Shown here in pieces: positions 24,186 through 34,484 of a DNA stretch of 64,000 bases. Both the position numbers and the translations under genes were made by a program. The notes under the pieces are model-generated. The model was given only the letters and a program-made list of their open reading frames with translations, had not been told where the DNA came from and made no database searches. Position 1 is the stretch's first letter. Each line of letters opens with the position of its first letter. The stretch comes from Phytopythium helicoides. Taxonomy: Eukaryota; Oomycota; Peronosporomycetes; Pythiales; Pythiaceae. The stretch is from NCBI GenBank assembly GCA_024867545.1, contig JANFNE010000005.1, positions 186,001 through 250,000 of the forward strand. The letters are read 5' to 3'.

Positions 24186-25500
24186 CTAGAAGACTACAAC
24201 GAAAAGGAAGATAACTAGAATGAGAACAAGGAAGATCTTGAGGATGAGCGAGCGATTTCCCGACACCATGTTGAAGAGTTTCAGTAGCTCTCCTTGTGCA
24301 GCTTCGACGTTTGATTGTCTGCAGGGGAGTACCAGCGCGCTTGGTAAGCTCATGTTCAAAGTATCCCACAGAAGCAGGCAACAACAGCATCGACAACATC
24401 AAACTTACGCAATGTCCATGTCGTCATCGATACGCGAGATGATCTCTCCTTGCTCCGCCACCATAGTTGCCATTCGTGTGTACATCCCAGTGATCTGTTT
24501 AGAGCAGGGTATCTGTGAGATTTCATGAAATGTAGATCGGTCGATTAGAGCAACGTACCTCAACAATCGTACTTTCGACTTGCATTGCGTTGTTGTATCG
24601 TGTCTGGGCATCCTGGCGCGGGAAATACTGTGTCGCCTGCTGCCCACCACCAGTAACACCACCAACACCTCCGGAAGTCATAGGTCGCTGCTGCTGCATG
24701 AACGGCGTAGAGCCGAGATTAGCGCGCCGCCGAAGGCCTCCTGCGTCACCCGGTGCTTGCTGCGGCTGAGCGTAAGGGTTCGGCGCGGTTTGTCCTGGCG
24801 GAACTGCTTGAGGTCCCCTGGCAGCCCCTGGAGTTTGCTTAGAAGGGACTGGTGCGTCACTTCCTGGACGTGTAGCAAGCCCTGCGGCCCCGTTGGAGAA
24901 CCCGTTCACCTGGCTTGACCCGGTACGGGCGAACAACGGCGCATTGATATGCACCATGGGGCTGCTGCCTCCATGCGAAAACTTGCTCCGACGCGAGCTG
25001 CGCTCCCTAATGGCCGCCGTGTGCTGCTGGAGCGCAAGCTGCAAGTTTACAACAATCGAAAGCGTGAGCAGGAGCCTTCAAGTGTCCCATCTCGTCCAAT
25101 GCCAACCCACGTGGAACTCCTTAGCGCTCTTGGCGCAGCGGGTCTTGAGCGAGGAGCAGACGACGCCAAAGTGCGCCTGGTGCTGCTGCTGCGCGCGGCC
25201 TCGCTGCGCCGCCATGTCCTGCTGGAAGGCCTGGATGTTGCGCTCAATGGCCGCCAGCTCCTTCTTGAGCACGTCCGTGAGCGTCGCGATCTGCGCGCTC
25301 GGGTCGTCCCCGATGATGCTCTTCCTGGCCACGAGCTCCTGCAGCTCGCGCAGACACAGCTCCTGCTGGCGCAGCTGATCTGCCACCTGCTGCGCGCGCC
25401 GCGCGTCGCGGGACAGCGGCCGGTGGCGAGCTATCGAGCGCTTGGCCCCCGAGTCGAACAGCACCGAGATCTTGACGAAGTCGCTCGTGCGGTCCGTCAT
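24186..25500 (-). CDS. SED5: syntaxin-5 / Sed5-type Qa-SNARE (362 aa)
   Basis: Tail-anchored SNARE of the early secretory pathway, acting in ER-Golgi and intra-Golgi fusion in the known family. Model: complement of 24186-24318, 24409-24494, 24559-25038 and 25111-25500, which joins exactly in frame. Donors are GTGGGT, GTACGT and GTAAGT. The start MTDRTSDF matches the DRTSEF-type N-terminus of the family. Residues 1-130 carry the helical N-terminal region. A Pro/Gly/Gln-rich linker (about 160-265) is longer than in animals. The Qa-SNARE helix contains TMVAEQGEII with the zero-layer Gln, then SNVEAAQGELLKLF. The C-terminus is a hydrophobic tail (LILKIFLVLILVIF). Length is close to the usual 330-360. 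It is tail-to-tail with MGL-3 and divergent from the ZC3H3 gene with a 264-nt gap. Confidence 0.9.
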
Positions 25501-25764
25501 CCTGCGCTCTGCTGGTCGACAGGCTGGCGCTGCGGGTCGTTCGGGAGCTGTCGAGGGTGGCGAAGCGGCCGCTGGAGCCCTGCAGAGCGCGTGGCAGGCC
25601 TCGCCGCGGCGGGTAGCGCGGCAGGAGCTGCGGATGCCCTGGTGACGTGTGCTGCCGCTGCGGAGTATAGTGAGTTCAAGTCGCTTCGGTAACAAACCTA
25701 GCGGTTAGCGTTCGTATCGGGGTTTCCTCCTGGAGAAAGGCAGTCAGTCTCACTTGACGACACT

Positions 25765-27379
25765 ATGGCCGCGGCGCAGGACGAGGCGGCCGCGCTGCGC
25801 GCCAAGATCCAGGCCATGAGGAACCTGCTGGCGGCCAAGCGCGGCGTTGGCGCGCGGCCGTCGCCTGGGGGCGCGTGGGGCGCGAGCGCGAGCGCCAACC
25901 GCGTCTGGCGGCGCGCGGACGGCGAGCAGAAGGCGCCGGCAGCCGGAGGCCGGCGGGATGAGACCGCACAAGGCGTGGAGGCGGCCGGTAGGTTGCTGCG
26001 GGTGCGGTGGAGGAGGTAAGAGGGCCTTACGGTGGGTTTGGTGACAGCTCAAGGCGAGCGGGAAGGCGTCGGCTCGAGCCATGCTGGTCAAGTACGTTGA
26101 AGGGGTGGAAGGGGGCGACGACGAGAGGGTTCATGTGGTGCTTGTGCTGGGGAACAGACGCGCACAGAGTCGCATGCAGCTCCAGGTGCTCAAGCTTGAA
26201 GACGGAGAGTACTCGAAGGCTAACGGCGGCTTCAGCCTCGTGCGCTCCGGCGTCAAGAAGACCGCGCCCGCGGTTTCGAACGCTACGGTCACGAGCACGC
26301 ACAAGAACAGCGCGAGTAGGTGCATTTGCGGTTTGATATGGTTGAAGCTGCGTGCAACTAATAGAGCGTTTTTGGCAGAGACGATATCGGTTGGTGGTGT
26401 GCAGTATGTTGTTGCGAGAGGTGGCAAGTCCATCAAGCGCAGCGCGCTCGGAGACAGAGGGGCTCCAGGAGCGATGAGCTCTAGAACCGCCAGGTGCTCT
26501 GCCAAAGACAGGGTCTGCCAGCACCGCGTAAGCTCGTGATCTACCGTAGCATGCTAACTCTCGGTTCTAACTATTGCCGGGTTTGGATGCAAAGCCTACA
26601 ACGCGCACAAGTGTCCATCCAGAAAGCCCGAGCGACCCGACTAGCTTTGAAGAAGCGAGGTATTCAAACGCGCACCGAGTACTGTCGATTCTATAATCGC
26701 TTTGGCAAGTCTCCTGGCCTGGCGGTACGAAATGCTTGAAGCTACTTCAGCTAATCGCGGTCCCGCTTTCTGTTCATTGAATCTACAGGCTACTGCAAAA
26801 ACAAAATCACATGCAAGTTCATCCACGACAGTCGGCGCGTTGCGATGTGCAGGAAGTTCCTCCGGAACGAGTGTACCGACCCCAAGTGTCTCCTCTCGCA
26901 CCTGAACGACGAGGCAAGTACTTCGCCGCAGCCTCACCTTCACGATCTGGTCAACTCTAATGCTGGTGCTTTATTGCTTTCAACAGAACAAGGTGCCAGT
27001 GTGCTCGCTGTTTCTGCGCGGCGCATGCACGCGCGAGGGCTGTAAGTATTTGCACATCAAGGTGAACGCCAACGCGGCTCTCTGCCCGGACTTCTTGAGC
27101 GGCTACTGCTTGAAAGGTGCTTCGTGTCCACTTCGGCACGAACTGGCAAAGCCCAAAAAGCGCTCGTTCACTGGCATTCCGATGCAGCAGACCACAGCTC
27201 CTGCGTCAGCACAAAAGGGCACTCCACCAAGTCCAGGTAAGTCGAAATCCCTTCATGTAGATGCTTCAGCCAGCGCTGCTGTGTCCAATTCTTCCGAGGA
27301 TGAGCTCTCGATCCGCCCGAACATCCACTTCGCGCCGCGCCGTCGCAGTGGCTTCTCATCGCTGTTCGATGACTTCTAG
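25765..27379 (+). CDS. ZC3H3: ZC3H3-like CCCH zinc-finger protein
   Basis: Relatives of ZC3H3 bind RNA and act in nuclear mRNA polyadenylation and export. Supported exons: 25765 to about 25987, about 26048 or 26079 to 26315, 26379-26527, 26623-26704, 26789-26913 and 26987-27379. The exon 1 to 2 junction is unresolved. The [19 protein letters not shown] segment matches the family block before the fingers. Four CCCH fingers follow: [20 protein letters not shown] (exact C-X8-C-X5-C-X3-H after splicing), [36 protein letters not shown] and [19 protein letters not shown]. The last two introns (26705-26788 and 26914-26986) start with GCAAGT rather than GT. Splicing them as GC-AG is the only reading found that gives correct fingers. 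The C-terminus ends [11 protein letters not shown]. Confidence 0.85.
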
Positions 27380-27966
27380 ATGCTAGCGCAGCAGTAATGA
27401 TGATAATGATGAAAACAGAATATATTCCTCGAGCGATTCTGTCCAGCTAACTAAGCGTTCAATGTATGCAATCTGCAAAGGAGGTTACTCTTCGATACAA
27501 TCGTGGCGGAGTCGACATTGGACCTCGGCGAATCTCATTTGAGCTATTAGTTGCGGCGATCTTGTAATTGTTTCATTTGCTTTTGCGTCCATGCCAAGGC
27601 TGGCCAGGTAATTCGCGGCAGAGTTGTGGTCCGTTTGGTATGTTTCCAGCTGATCGAAGCGTAGTTTTGACGTTTGCTCCTGATTGTTTCGAGAAGGTGT
27701 GCGAGTAGTGCTTTCACTTTGTATTTCCCCAGGAATGCTTGAATGAGGAGGTTGCTGTCGACCTGTCTTCAGTTCTGGTGAGGTAGTTGAGCCCCTTCAG
27801 AAGAGCTGTTGCCTCGCTATAGTTGTTGGTTGAGTGCGTGCCATTGTATCGGTGGTCGCTTGCGCAGCAGCAACGTGACCTCCATCGTGTATACTTCTTG
27901 CAGTACACCTCCATTCCCATACTTCACTCAAGTAAATCGAAGACATTCGCTCAAAAGCCAAAAAGC
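27380..27966. other. intergenic, no gene seen
   Basis: These 587 nt lie between the ZC3H3 stop and the next start, both on the plus strand. The sequence is mixed in composition with no supported coding region. It presumably holds the ZC3H3 terminator and the next promoter. No repeat or RNA gene was recognised. Confidence 0.5.
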
Positions 27967-29823
27967 ATGGAGCAGCTTGCGCTCGTGGCGCAGTCCAAAG
28001 GCGCGGCCGGCGTGCGCGCGCTGCTGCGAGGTGCGCGCTCTGCGCTCTGTTCGACTCTGCCGCTGCAGCTGCGGAGTCTGATGACGCGACTCTCGCGGCG
28101 CAGACGGCGTGCAGGACGCCCCGCAGGTGCTGGAGCAGCTCGCGCAGCCAGTTGAGATTGCGAAAAGCCTGTGGACCGAAGGCGAAGAGAATGGAAGGGG
28201 TCGAGAGTGGGGGATTCGGCTGCAACAGTGGCCGCTGAAGGCGCAGCGCGAGTGGTGGAGTGCGGTTGCGAGCTGTGCAAGGCCGAGGGTGTCGTCGGTG
28301 CTGATGGGCAGGCTTGCGCGAGCGTTTTTGGACACAGCAAAGAACCAGTCCCATCCGGATAGTGTGTGTGTCAGGCTGGCAAGGATGGTGGCAAAGATGA
28401 GCACTATGAGTGAGCTTCCTGACCGATGGATGCCGCCAGCGGATCGAAAAGAAGTTGACTCGCCTAAGTGTCATAGAAGATATCAAAAGGCTTTCATTTT
28501 ACCAAGCATCTATCACCTTGCTGCTCTCAGCATCGGATGGAGAGGACAACGATGGTGATGAAGATGGCGATGGAGTTGAAGTTCCATTGAGATGGCTATC
28601 GCAAAGCAAGCGAGCAGAGCCACTAAAAGGTGGCCCCTCAAAGAAACCCCGACTTGGCGTCGAAACTTCCTCAGACTCTGTGTCCAACCAAACATCAACT
28701 GCCGCACCAAACCCGACGATTCCAAAAGAGGTACAGCAAAAGCGGTGCCAAACTTGAACCATGGCAAGTGCCTGACGGAACGTGTTTTGTAATGGGGCTT
28801 AGATGGAAAACCGCGCAGTTATAGTGGGGAAACAACTCATTGCCCTTGGTCGAGCCGATCAGAAGCCTACACGGGAAGCGATCGGCACTGCTTCTCAAAA
28901 AGCGATAGAAATGCTCCACGAAATCGTGAATGATGTCGAAGCAACGCACGTAGTCAGCGAGATAAATTTTCGGACGTTGTGCAAACTCCTCCAGCTTGGA
29001 GCAACCAGTGACGAAGTACTGCTGAACGTCGCAAGGTACGTTTGCGGAGATGCTTGAGTTCCTTGCCGGTGCTAAATGTTTAATGTTCGTGGTAAAGTGC
29101 GCTTGTGGAGAAAAGCCTTAGTTCCCAACATGCAGCAGTGTTTGTGGAGCTGTGTGTACTCCCCAAGATTCAGCGAGCGACATCGGTCATCTCCAGGCTG
29201 CTTCTCCAGACTGCATTGCTATTCGGATCCCGCTACGGCTCTATACTTGTCGACGCATTATTGCTCCCACTCTTATCAGACCACGACAACCATCCTATTG
29301 GAGCGCCGCAAGCTGAAGCAGTAACTCGAATTCTCAGGGGAGACAACGCTGTCCCGGGCAATACAATGGACAACTTTGTTCGCCGGATATTGGAGAAAGC
29401 AAACGCAAGAGCTCGCGGTAGTTCGTCTCCGACTCAAACACCAACTGCAAGTTCTCAACCACATCTATTGACCAACGAGCCATCCCTGCTCATTTTCCAG
29501 AATCTGTTTGCCTCTCGCCCCGTACTAACGAGCTCAACTATAGAGATGTATGTGACTGCATGTGAGTATGCACTTGATGGCCCTGGTAGCGACCAGCTTC
29601 CAGGTTCACTCAAATTTGCAACAACGCTGTTTACGCTCGTTTCCAAGTACCCCGAACAGGTTTGTCCTTGGAGGAATATGGCAAGAATTGTTTTGTGCGA
29701 TATCCTGATAGTTTTCTTCTGTAGTGCTCAACTCAAGCCGAAGCTTTAGAGGCTATTACCAAACGCTTGACGTCTCTTATGGCGCGGACGACTATGCGTT
29801 TCATCCAGAAGCTCAAGCGATAA
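27967..29823 (+). CDS. FANCE-like protein, tentative (502 aa)
   Basis: Six exons, 27967-28030, 28104-28363, 28440-28730, 28803-29035, 29098-29659 and 29725-29823, sum to exactly 503 codons including the stop, which supports the model. Introns are 62-76 nt with GTGCGC, GTGTGT, GTACAG, GTACGT and GTTTGT donors. The protein is largely helical with an acidic and basic linker in exon 3 (DGEDNDGDEDGDG, then SKKPRLG). The C-terminal 80 residues (SLKFATTLFTLVSKYPEQ, then a helix ending FIQKLKR) resemble the C-terminal helical repeat of FANCE, the Fanconi core-complex subunit that binds FANCD2. The length is also near that of FANCE (about 530 in humans). The assignment rests on motif memory, so another helical-repeat protein is possible. 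It ends 24 nt from the convergent RME-8/cytochrome b5 gene. Confidence 0.5.
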
Positions 29824-29847
29824 CTAAATGAAAGATCAAGGTGTTGT

Positions 29848-32800
29848 TTATTGGTGCAATGTTCGTGTTTCGCAATGATAAAATTTACCAAGACGGTAGT
29901 TGGCAAGGACTTGTCGGGCAGCAGGGGGGTGATTGGCGAATATAGACGCGCAGTCCTTGCCACTTTGCGCAGCTCCAAGAAGCACACGTGCACCACCTGG
30001 ATGGACGCCCAGAAGATCGGTAACGTCATAAACCTCTCCATCAACCAAAACCCAGCAGGAACGAAGGGATTGATGCCGACGAAGTTCACAAGATGAGTAC
30101 TGACGTTGCTCCATTGACGTAGATGCAGGCGGCACCCGCTGTGGAGGGTGTCTCATTTCCTTTTCCTGATGGCCACGTACGACTGCAGAGCCACCAAATG
30201 CGAGACGAACCTGGTATTCTTTCTCAGCGCAGAAGATGCACTTCGTGTTGGCGCACACATCATTACATCCAATACAAGCGTCGCATGCGTGTGCCATAGC
30301 ACGACGTGATGCTGTTGGAGGAGTTGGGTCAGCGCTGCCTTGATGCACTAGAACACTTTCTGTGAGAAATACTTCGCCAGGTTCTTGTTCAGACCGAGGC
30401 AAATAACTACCCTGCACTGAGGAATTTTGCGGTAGGGGTGTTAACGTGGAGGACAGATCACTGATTTTGATGGCTGAATGTGTTGATGACACGGAATGTC
30501 GTCTGCGCTTTGACACCGTCATTTTCTTGGCTTGGCTCGACGACTCGACATCTTGGGAGCGTAAACTGAGGCTGCTGCTTTTACCGACTGTACTGTGGAT
30601 TCGTGAACCACATAGCTCGTGCCGATCAATATCATCAAAAGAATTTCTGAATGAGCTCTCGCTGGCGCTTTTCCGGCGCCGACCGCGCTGTCGACTACCT
30701 TTCAAGTGTTCATTTTCAATTTCGTCTCCGATGAGATGCTCGATTGTAAGTGGATCATCTTTTGGGCTACTATTGTGGTGCCGGTACATGTTACTGGTTC
30801 GGTTCTGAAGTTGGCACTCTCGACGATAGCTAAGAAGAATAGCGTTCATATCATCACTTGCAGTTTGCTGACTAAGCGTAGAAAGTGGTGCAAGTATGGT
30901 GTTCTGAGCTCTGAATAGCCGTGAACGTAGTGTCACTGGATGAAGCTTCCTCTCGTAGTCGGAAAGAAATGCTCGGAGGTGACGGAGTGCATCTGCTTGT
31001 GCTTCTAAATTGTTACGCTCACTATCCATATTGGCTTCGTGAGTGTCTTGATTGGATTCCCTCGCTGCAATTGCCGCGATAGAGTTTCTTCGCCTCTCTC
31101 GACGACCATGACGACGTTTGGAATCCCTCGAACCTACAGGATTCGCAGGTACCAAGCTATTTCTGCGACGATAAGGCTGAACTACCCCTCCAAAATGAAC
31201 CACGAGGAACTTGGCAAGTGAGACTGGTGCTTCGGCTGAGCGAGTCAGTCTCACGTCAACCACCGAGTCAATAATAAATCTGTACTTTTGTAGCAGCTTG
31301 TCTGCAAGATGCGACTGCTGCTTTGCAGCTGGAACGTCACTGTTTTTTGCAACATAGCTTCGAGTATGTCGGCGAGCATGGTTAGGTAGCTGATGTTGCA
31401 TGGAAGTACGCTGCTGACGCTCAGCTCGGGCTAGATGCGTGACAATGAGGTGCAACGTCAGCAGTGCCTCGTGATGAACGATATTCATGTTGGCGGCAAC
31501 TCTGGCCTCGCTTGTCTGGAGAGATTTATGTGCATACGAGTTATTGTTTCTGCCATTACTTTGGATATTTTCGCGTTTGCTAAAGTCGTTGTCATCCTCC
31601 GACATCCAATACCCGGAATATGCTGCTGATTCTCCAAAGGAGCGTGGAAGCAAATCTGAAATTGAATGCTGAATCTCCTTTTGCTGCACAAAGTATTGGA
31701 GCACCTTGGTGCGCTGTTCATCTGGCATCCGAATATTCATAGGCGGCGCTCCGTGTTTGGTTCCTGTATTCTTGACAGTGGCCGCAGATACCCGAGAGGT
31801 TCTTTCAGCAGCAAACAGAGCCTGAATCAGCTTCAAACACCAGTAACACGTAAGTGAGTCCTGCTGGATCAAAAGCTCTTCTATCGCACTGAATACTCGG
31901 TGAATCTAGATAAAGGTATGATAGGTTATGCTAGGAAAAGGATTGGCAAGTAATCATAGAGCAGCTTACCATTCCGTCGGACAAGAATGCCCCTGGAAGG
32001 CTAACAAGACGAGTCAAGGATTGCAGAGTGACACTTAAATGCGTGCCTGATACTTCGATCTGCTTCCGAATTCCATTCACCAGAGCAACGAGATGTTCAA
32101 CCACGACCTCGATAGCTTTGAGTAGGGTCTCATGATTGCAGTGGATAATTGGTATATCGCCAAAGTGAAGATTAGCGTTGAGCTCTTCCATGGCAACAAG
32201 AATGTTAACGTTGTCGTTCATAGACATGCCACAATTATCCATAGAATGTCGTGAATTTCGCTTTTGTCGGTTGTCAAGCGCTTATGAACTCGCACTCGCC
32301 TTTGAAACCACCCTGGACTCTTTGCACCAGTAGTTTCTGTGCCTGCCTCGTCATGTAGACTATCTGCTTGGTCAGGACCATCACCGGACGACCGACGAGT
32401 TCGGGCAGAAGAATGGACACCTCCACTCGGCACTCGCCGAATGTCCTTCTTTACCCGCGGGGCTACCAAATCAAGCCGTGCGTCGGTCTGAATGAGCCGG
32501 CGAAGAAGAAATGTCGTTACTGAATAGTCGAATGGGATGCTCATGATTGCTGCAGAGTTACCACCGCGTCCGGCCGTGGTCTCACTAGAGTGGGGGTGAA
32601 AAAAGCGACTTCTTTCGTACTCTCCGCCGCAAACTGGTATAAGCGGAAGCCCAGCCTCGCTTTGTGCAAGAAGCAAAAGCGTGATGAGCTGATCTCTTGA
32701 CTCCATTCGCACTGAGAGAGATTCACCTCGTGAAAATTCAAGCACGATACGCTTGGGGTCCCAGTCTGGTCGAACAATTGCAAGCAATGCAGTATAAGGC

Positions 32801-33681
32801 CAAGAAACAACAGTGCGCATTGATCGGTGAACTTCGACCAAGCCATCACCTTGTAGTATAATCTGAATCTTTTTGAAGCTGGTACTCGCACTGCTGGTTC
32901 CATCTGTTGTAAAGTTCACTGCCTTTTTCACTTCAAACCGAACTAGCGAAGGTCGGTGGAGGATTTCATTGTTGCGTCTTCGGAGTTCATGAATGTTTAT
33001 TGCATTCATCAAGTCTTGGTTTGATCGGGCAGTGGTACATACTTGCACACCAACGCAGTTGGCAGCAGCAACGATCTCTTCGATGCAAATGTTACGCTCG
33101 ATGCACAGAAAAAGTCGCTCTTGGAATGTTGTTGTAAGCATCATACCCTCTGGGTGATTAGGCGTTGCGAACACTCGCTCAAGGTACATAAATTGGATAT
33201 TTTGTACTCGACGGCCACAATCGTCAAGTAACATGATGCCACACACAGTCACTTGCATGAGAAATAGCTTATAGCTCCCATTCGCGAACTGTTCAATGCA
33301 TCGGTAGTAAAGCTGAGGGGTAGATCCTTGGGTTAGAGCTGGTGAAAGTTGAAATCGAAGTGGTTGAAAGCGATATTGCCGCCGCAGGCGCGCGAGCAGT
33401 GTCGTCAAATGCATCCGTGCTCGGCATTCGAACCTAACTCGTGCGGATCGGAAGCGAGCCCTCTCAAGTCTTATAGTAAACTGGTCGGGATTATCTCCAA
33501 TTTCTACGTCTTCAATTTCCGAGAGTTCCCACTGGTTAGTGCACAGGTACGTCTCGGGATTATAAGTTGATAGTGTCGATGCGGTCACAACTAGGACACG
33601 TGGATAGGTAGCCCACCAAGTGACTTTGGTCGCAAAGTACTGCGCGATAACCCGCTCTCCGATTGATTCGTCGACCATCAC
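29848..33681 (-). CDS. RME-8 N-terminus-like protein with C-terminal cytochrome b5 domain (1,239 aa)
   Basis: Model: complement of 29848-31905, 31970-32233 with a 50-nt intron (32183-32232) inside, and onward to 33681. Exon lengths are 1449, 213 and 2058 nt, all in phase. Residues 1-554 resemble the N-terminus of DNAJC13/RME-8, the endosomal J-protein: an early TTKxSW-like start, STYNPETYLCTNQWELSEIE, PH-like repeats, and an ELNANLHFGDIP segment. No DnaJ domain follows. Residues of about 555-1120 are Ser/Arg-rich and probably mostly disordered. Near 1120 lies a Cys cluster, CDACIGCNDVCANTKCIFC, that could bind zinc. The last 72 residues are a cytochrome b5-like haem domain with VDGEVYDVTDLLGVHPGG and a second His in FANHPPAARQVL. 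No transmembrane segment is seen. The combination is unusual and its role is unknown. Confidence 0.7.
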
Positions 33682-34218
33682 GAGCTTCTTCTACTCTGAA
33701 CGTTGCTTTAATGGTTCGGAAGGCGATGTGATCCCTTCAAAAGTGAGGCTCTACTGATGGTATGGAAGCATCTCGAGCGCACGCTGAACCAATAGTAAAG
33801 GCGAAACGGGCATTGGTGGGTTTTGAAGCGGTGGTTTTCGCGGTCGCCCAGCAGGCGTTGCATGCGTCACAGCTGAATCGTGTCTGGTCGCACTTGCGTG
33901 AACCGTGCCACCGCAAGTCGACCAGTACTATACAAAAAATAGATGAAACCCTTCAAGGGAACTCAAAAGTTTCGCGCTCGCGTCGGTTCTGCTGGCGCTT
34001 GATCCTTTGGGTTGGCATGAATCTTAGCTCTAGCCGTCCATTGTGCAATAACCCGCTACGCGATGGGCGGCCTGAACCTTCAAAGATCTGTTGGTTAGTT
34101 GAAAGGTTGGCCACAGGACCTGAGTGAGTTTCTTGGATTCGTGCACACCGTTCTCAATGATGTGTAAGGTTATGTTGAATATTCTATTACGATATACATG
34201 GCAATTACATACATGCCA
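33682..34218. other. intergenic, no firm gene
   Basis: Upstream region of the RME-8-like gene. A 121-codon open frame (33762-34127, plus) has no recognisable motif and lies where a promoter is expected, so it is not called. Nothing else was recognised up to the MGL-4 3' flank. Confidence 0.45.
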
Positions 34219-34484
34219 CCATTGCTCCACGAGGTCAAGCAACAGGATCCGCTGCTACGGAAGCCGAAGAGCTACGACGCGACTCGATAGCTGCCACGGC
34301 AACAGAAAAACAAACAAAGCTACCAGATCTCATTTGATATTCAACCAACGCTTCTCGATCACTCTCACGCCGAAGGGAACTCGCTCGGCAATGAGACACC
34401 AAAAGCCTTCACAGCCAACACGAGATCACGAGATCGAAGAGCACCTCCCGATACACTCGATCCGCAATACTCGACTCGCCTACC
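34219..34484 (-). repeat. truncated MGL linker downstream of MGL-4
   Basis: From GAGGTCAAGCAACAGG to the MGL-4 stop the sequence is nearly identical to the linker between MGL-5 and MGL-4 (42379-42630) and, on the opposite strand, to that between MGL-2 and MGL-3 (15969-16225). In those places the linker leads to an A-type promoter; here it stops before the promoter. It looks like a scar of a lost or unequally recombined copy. Confidence 0.75.

Noticed and set aside
33762..34127. 121-codon plus-strand frame upstream of the RME-8-like gene
   Set aside because: No recognisable domain, unlike codon use, and placed in the expected promoter. Not supported as a gene.
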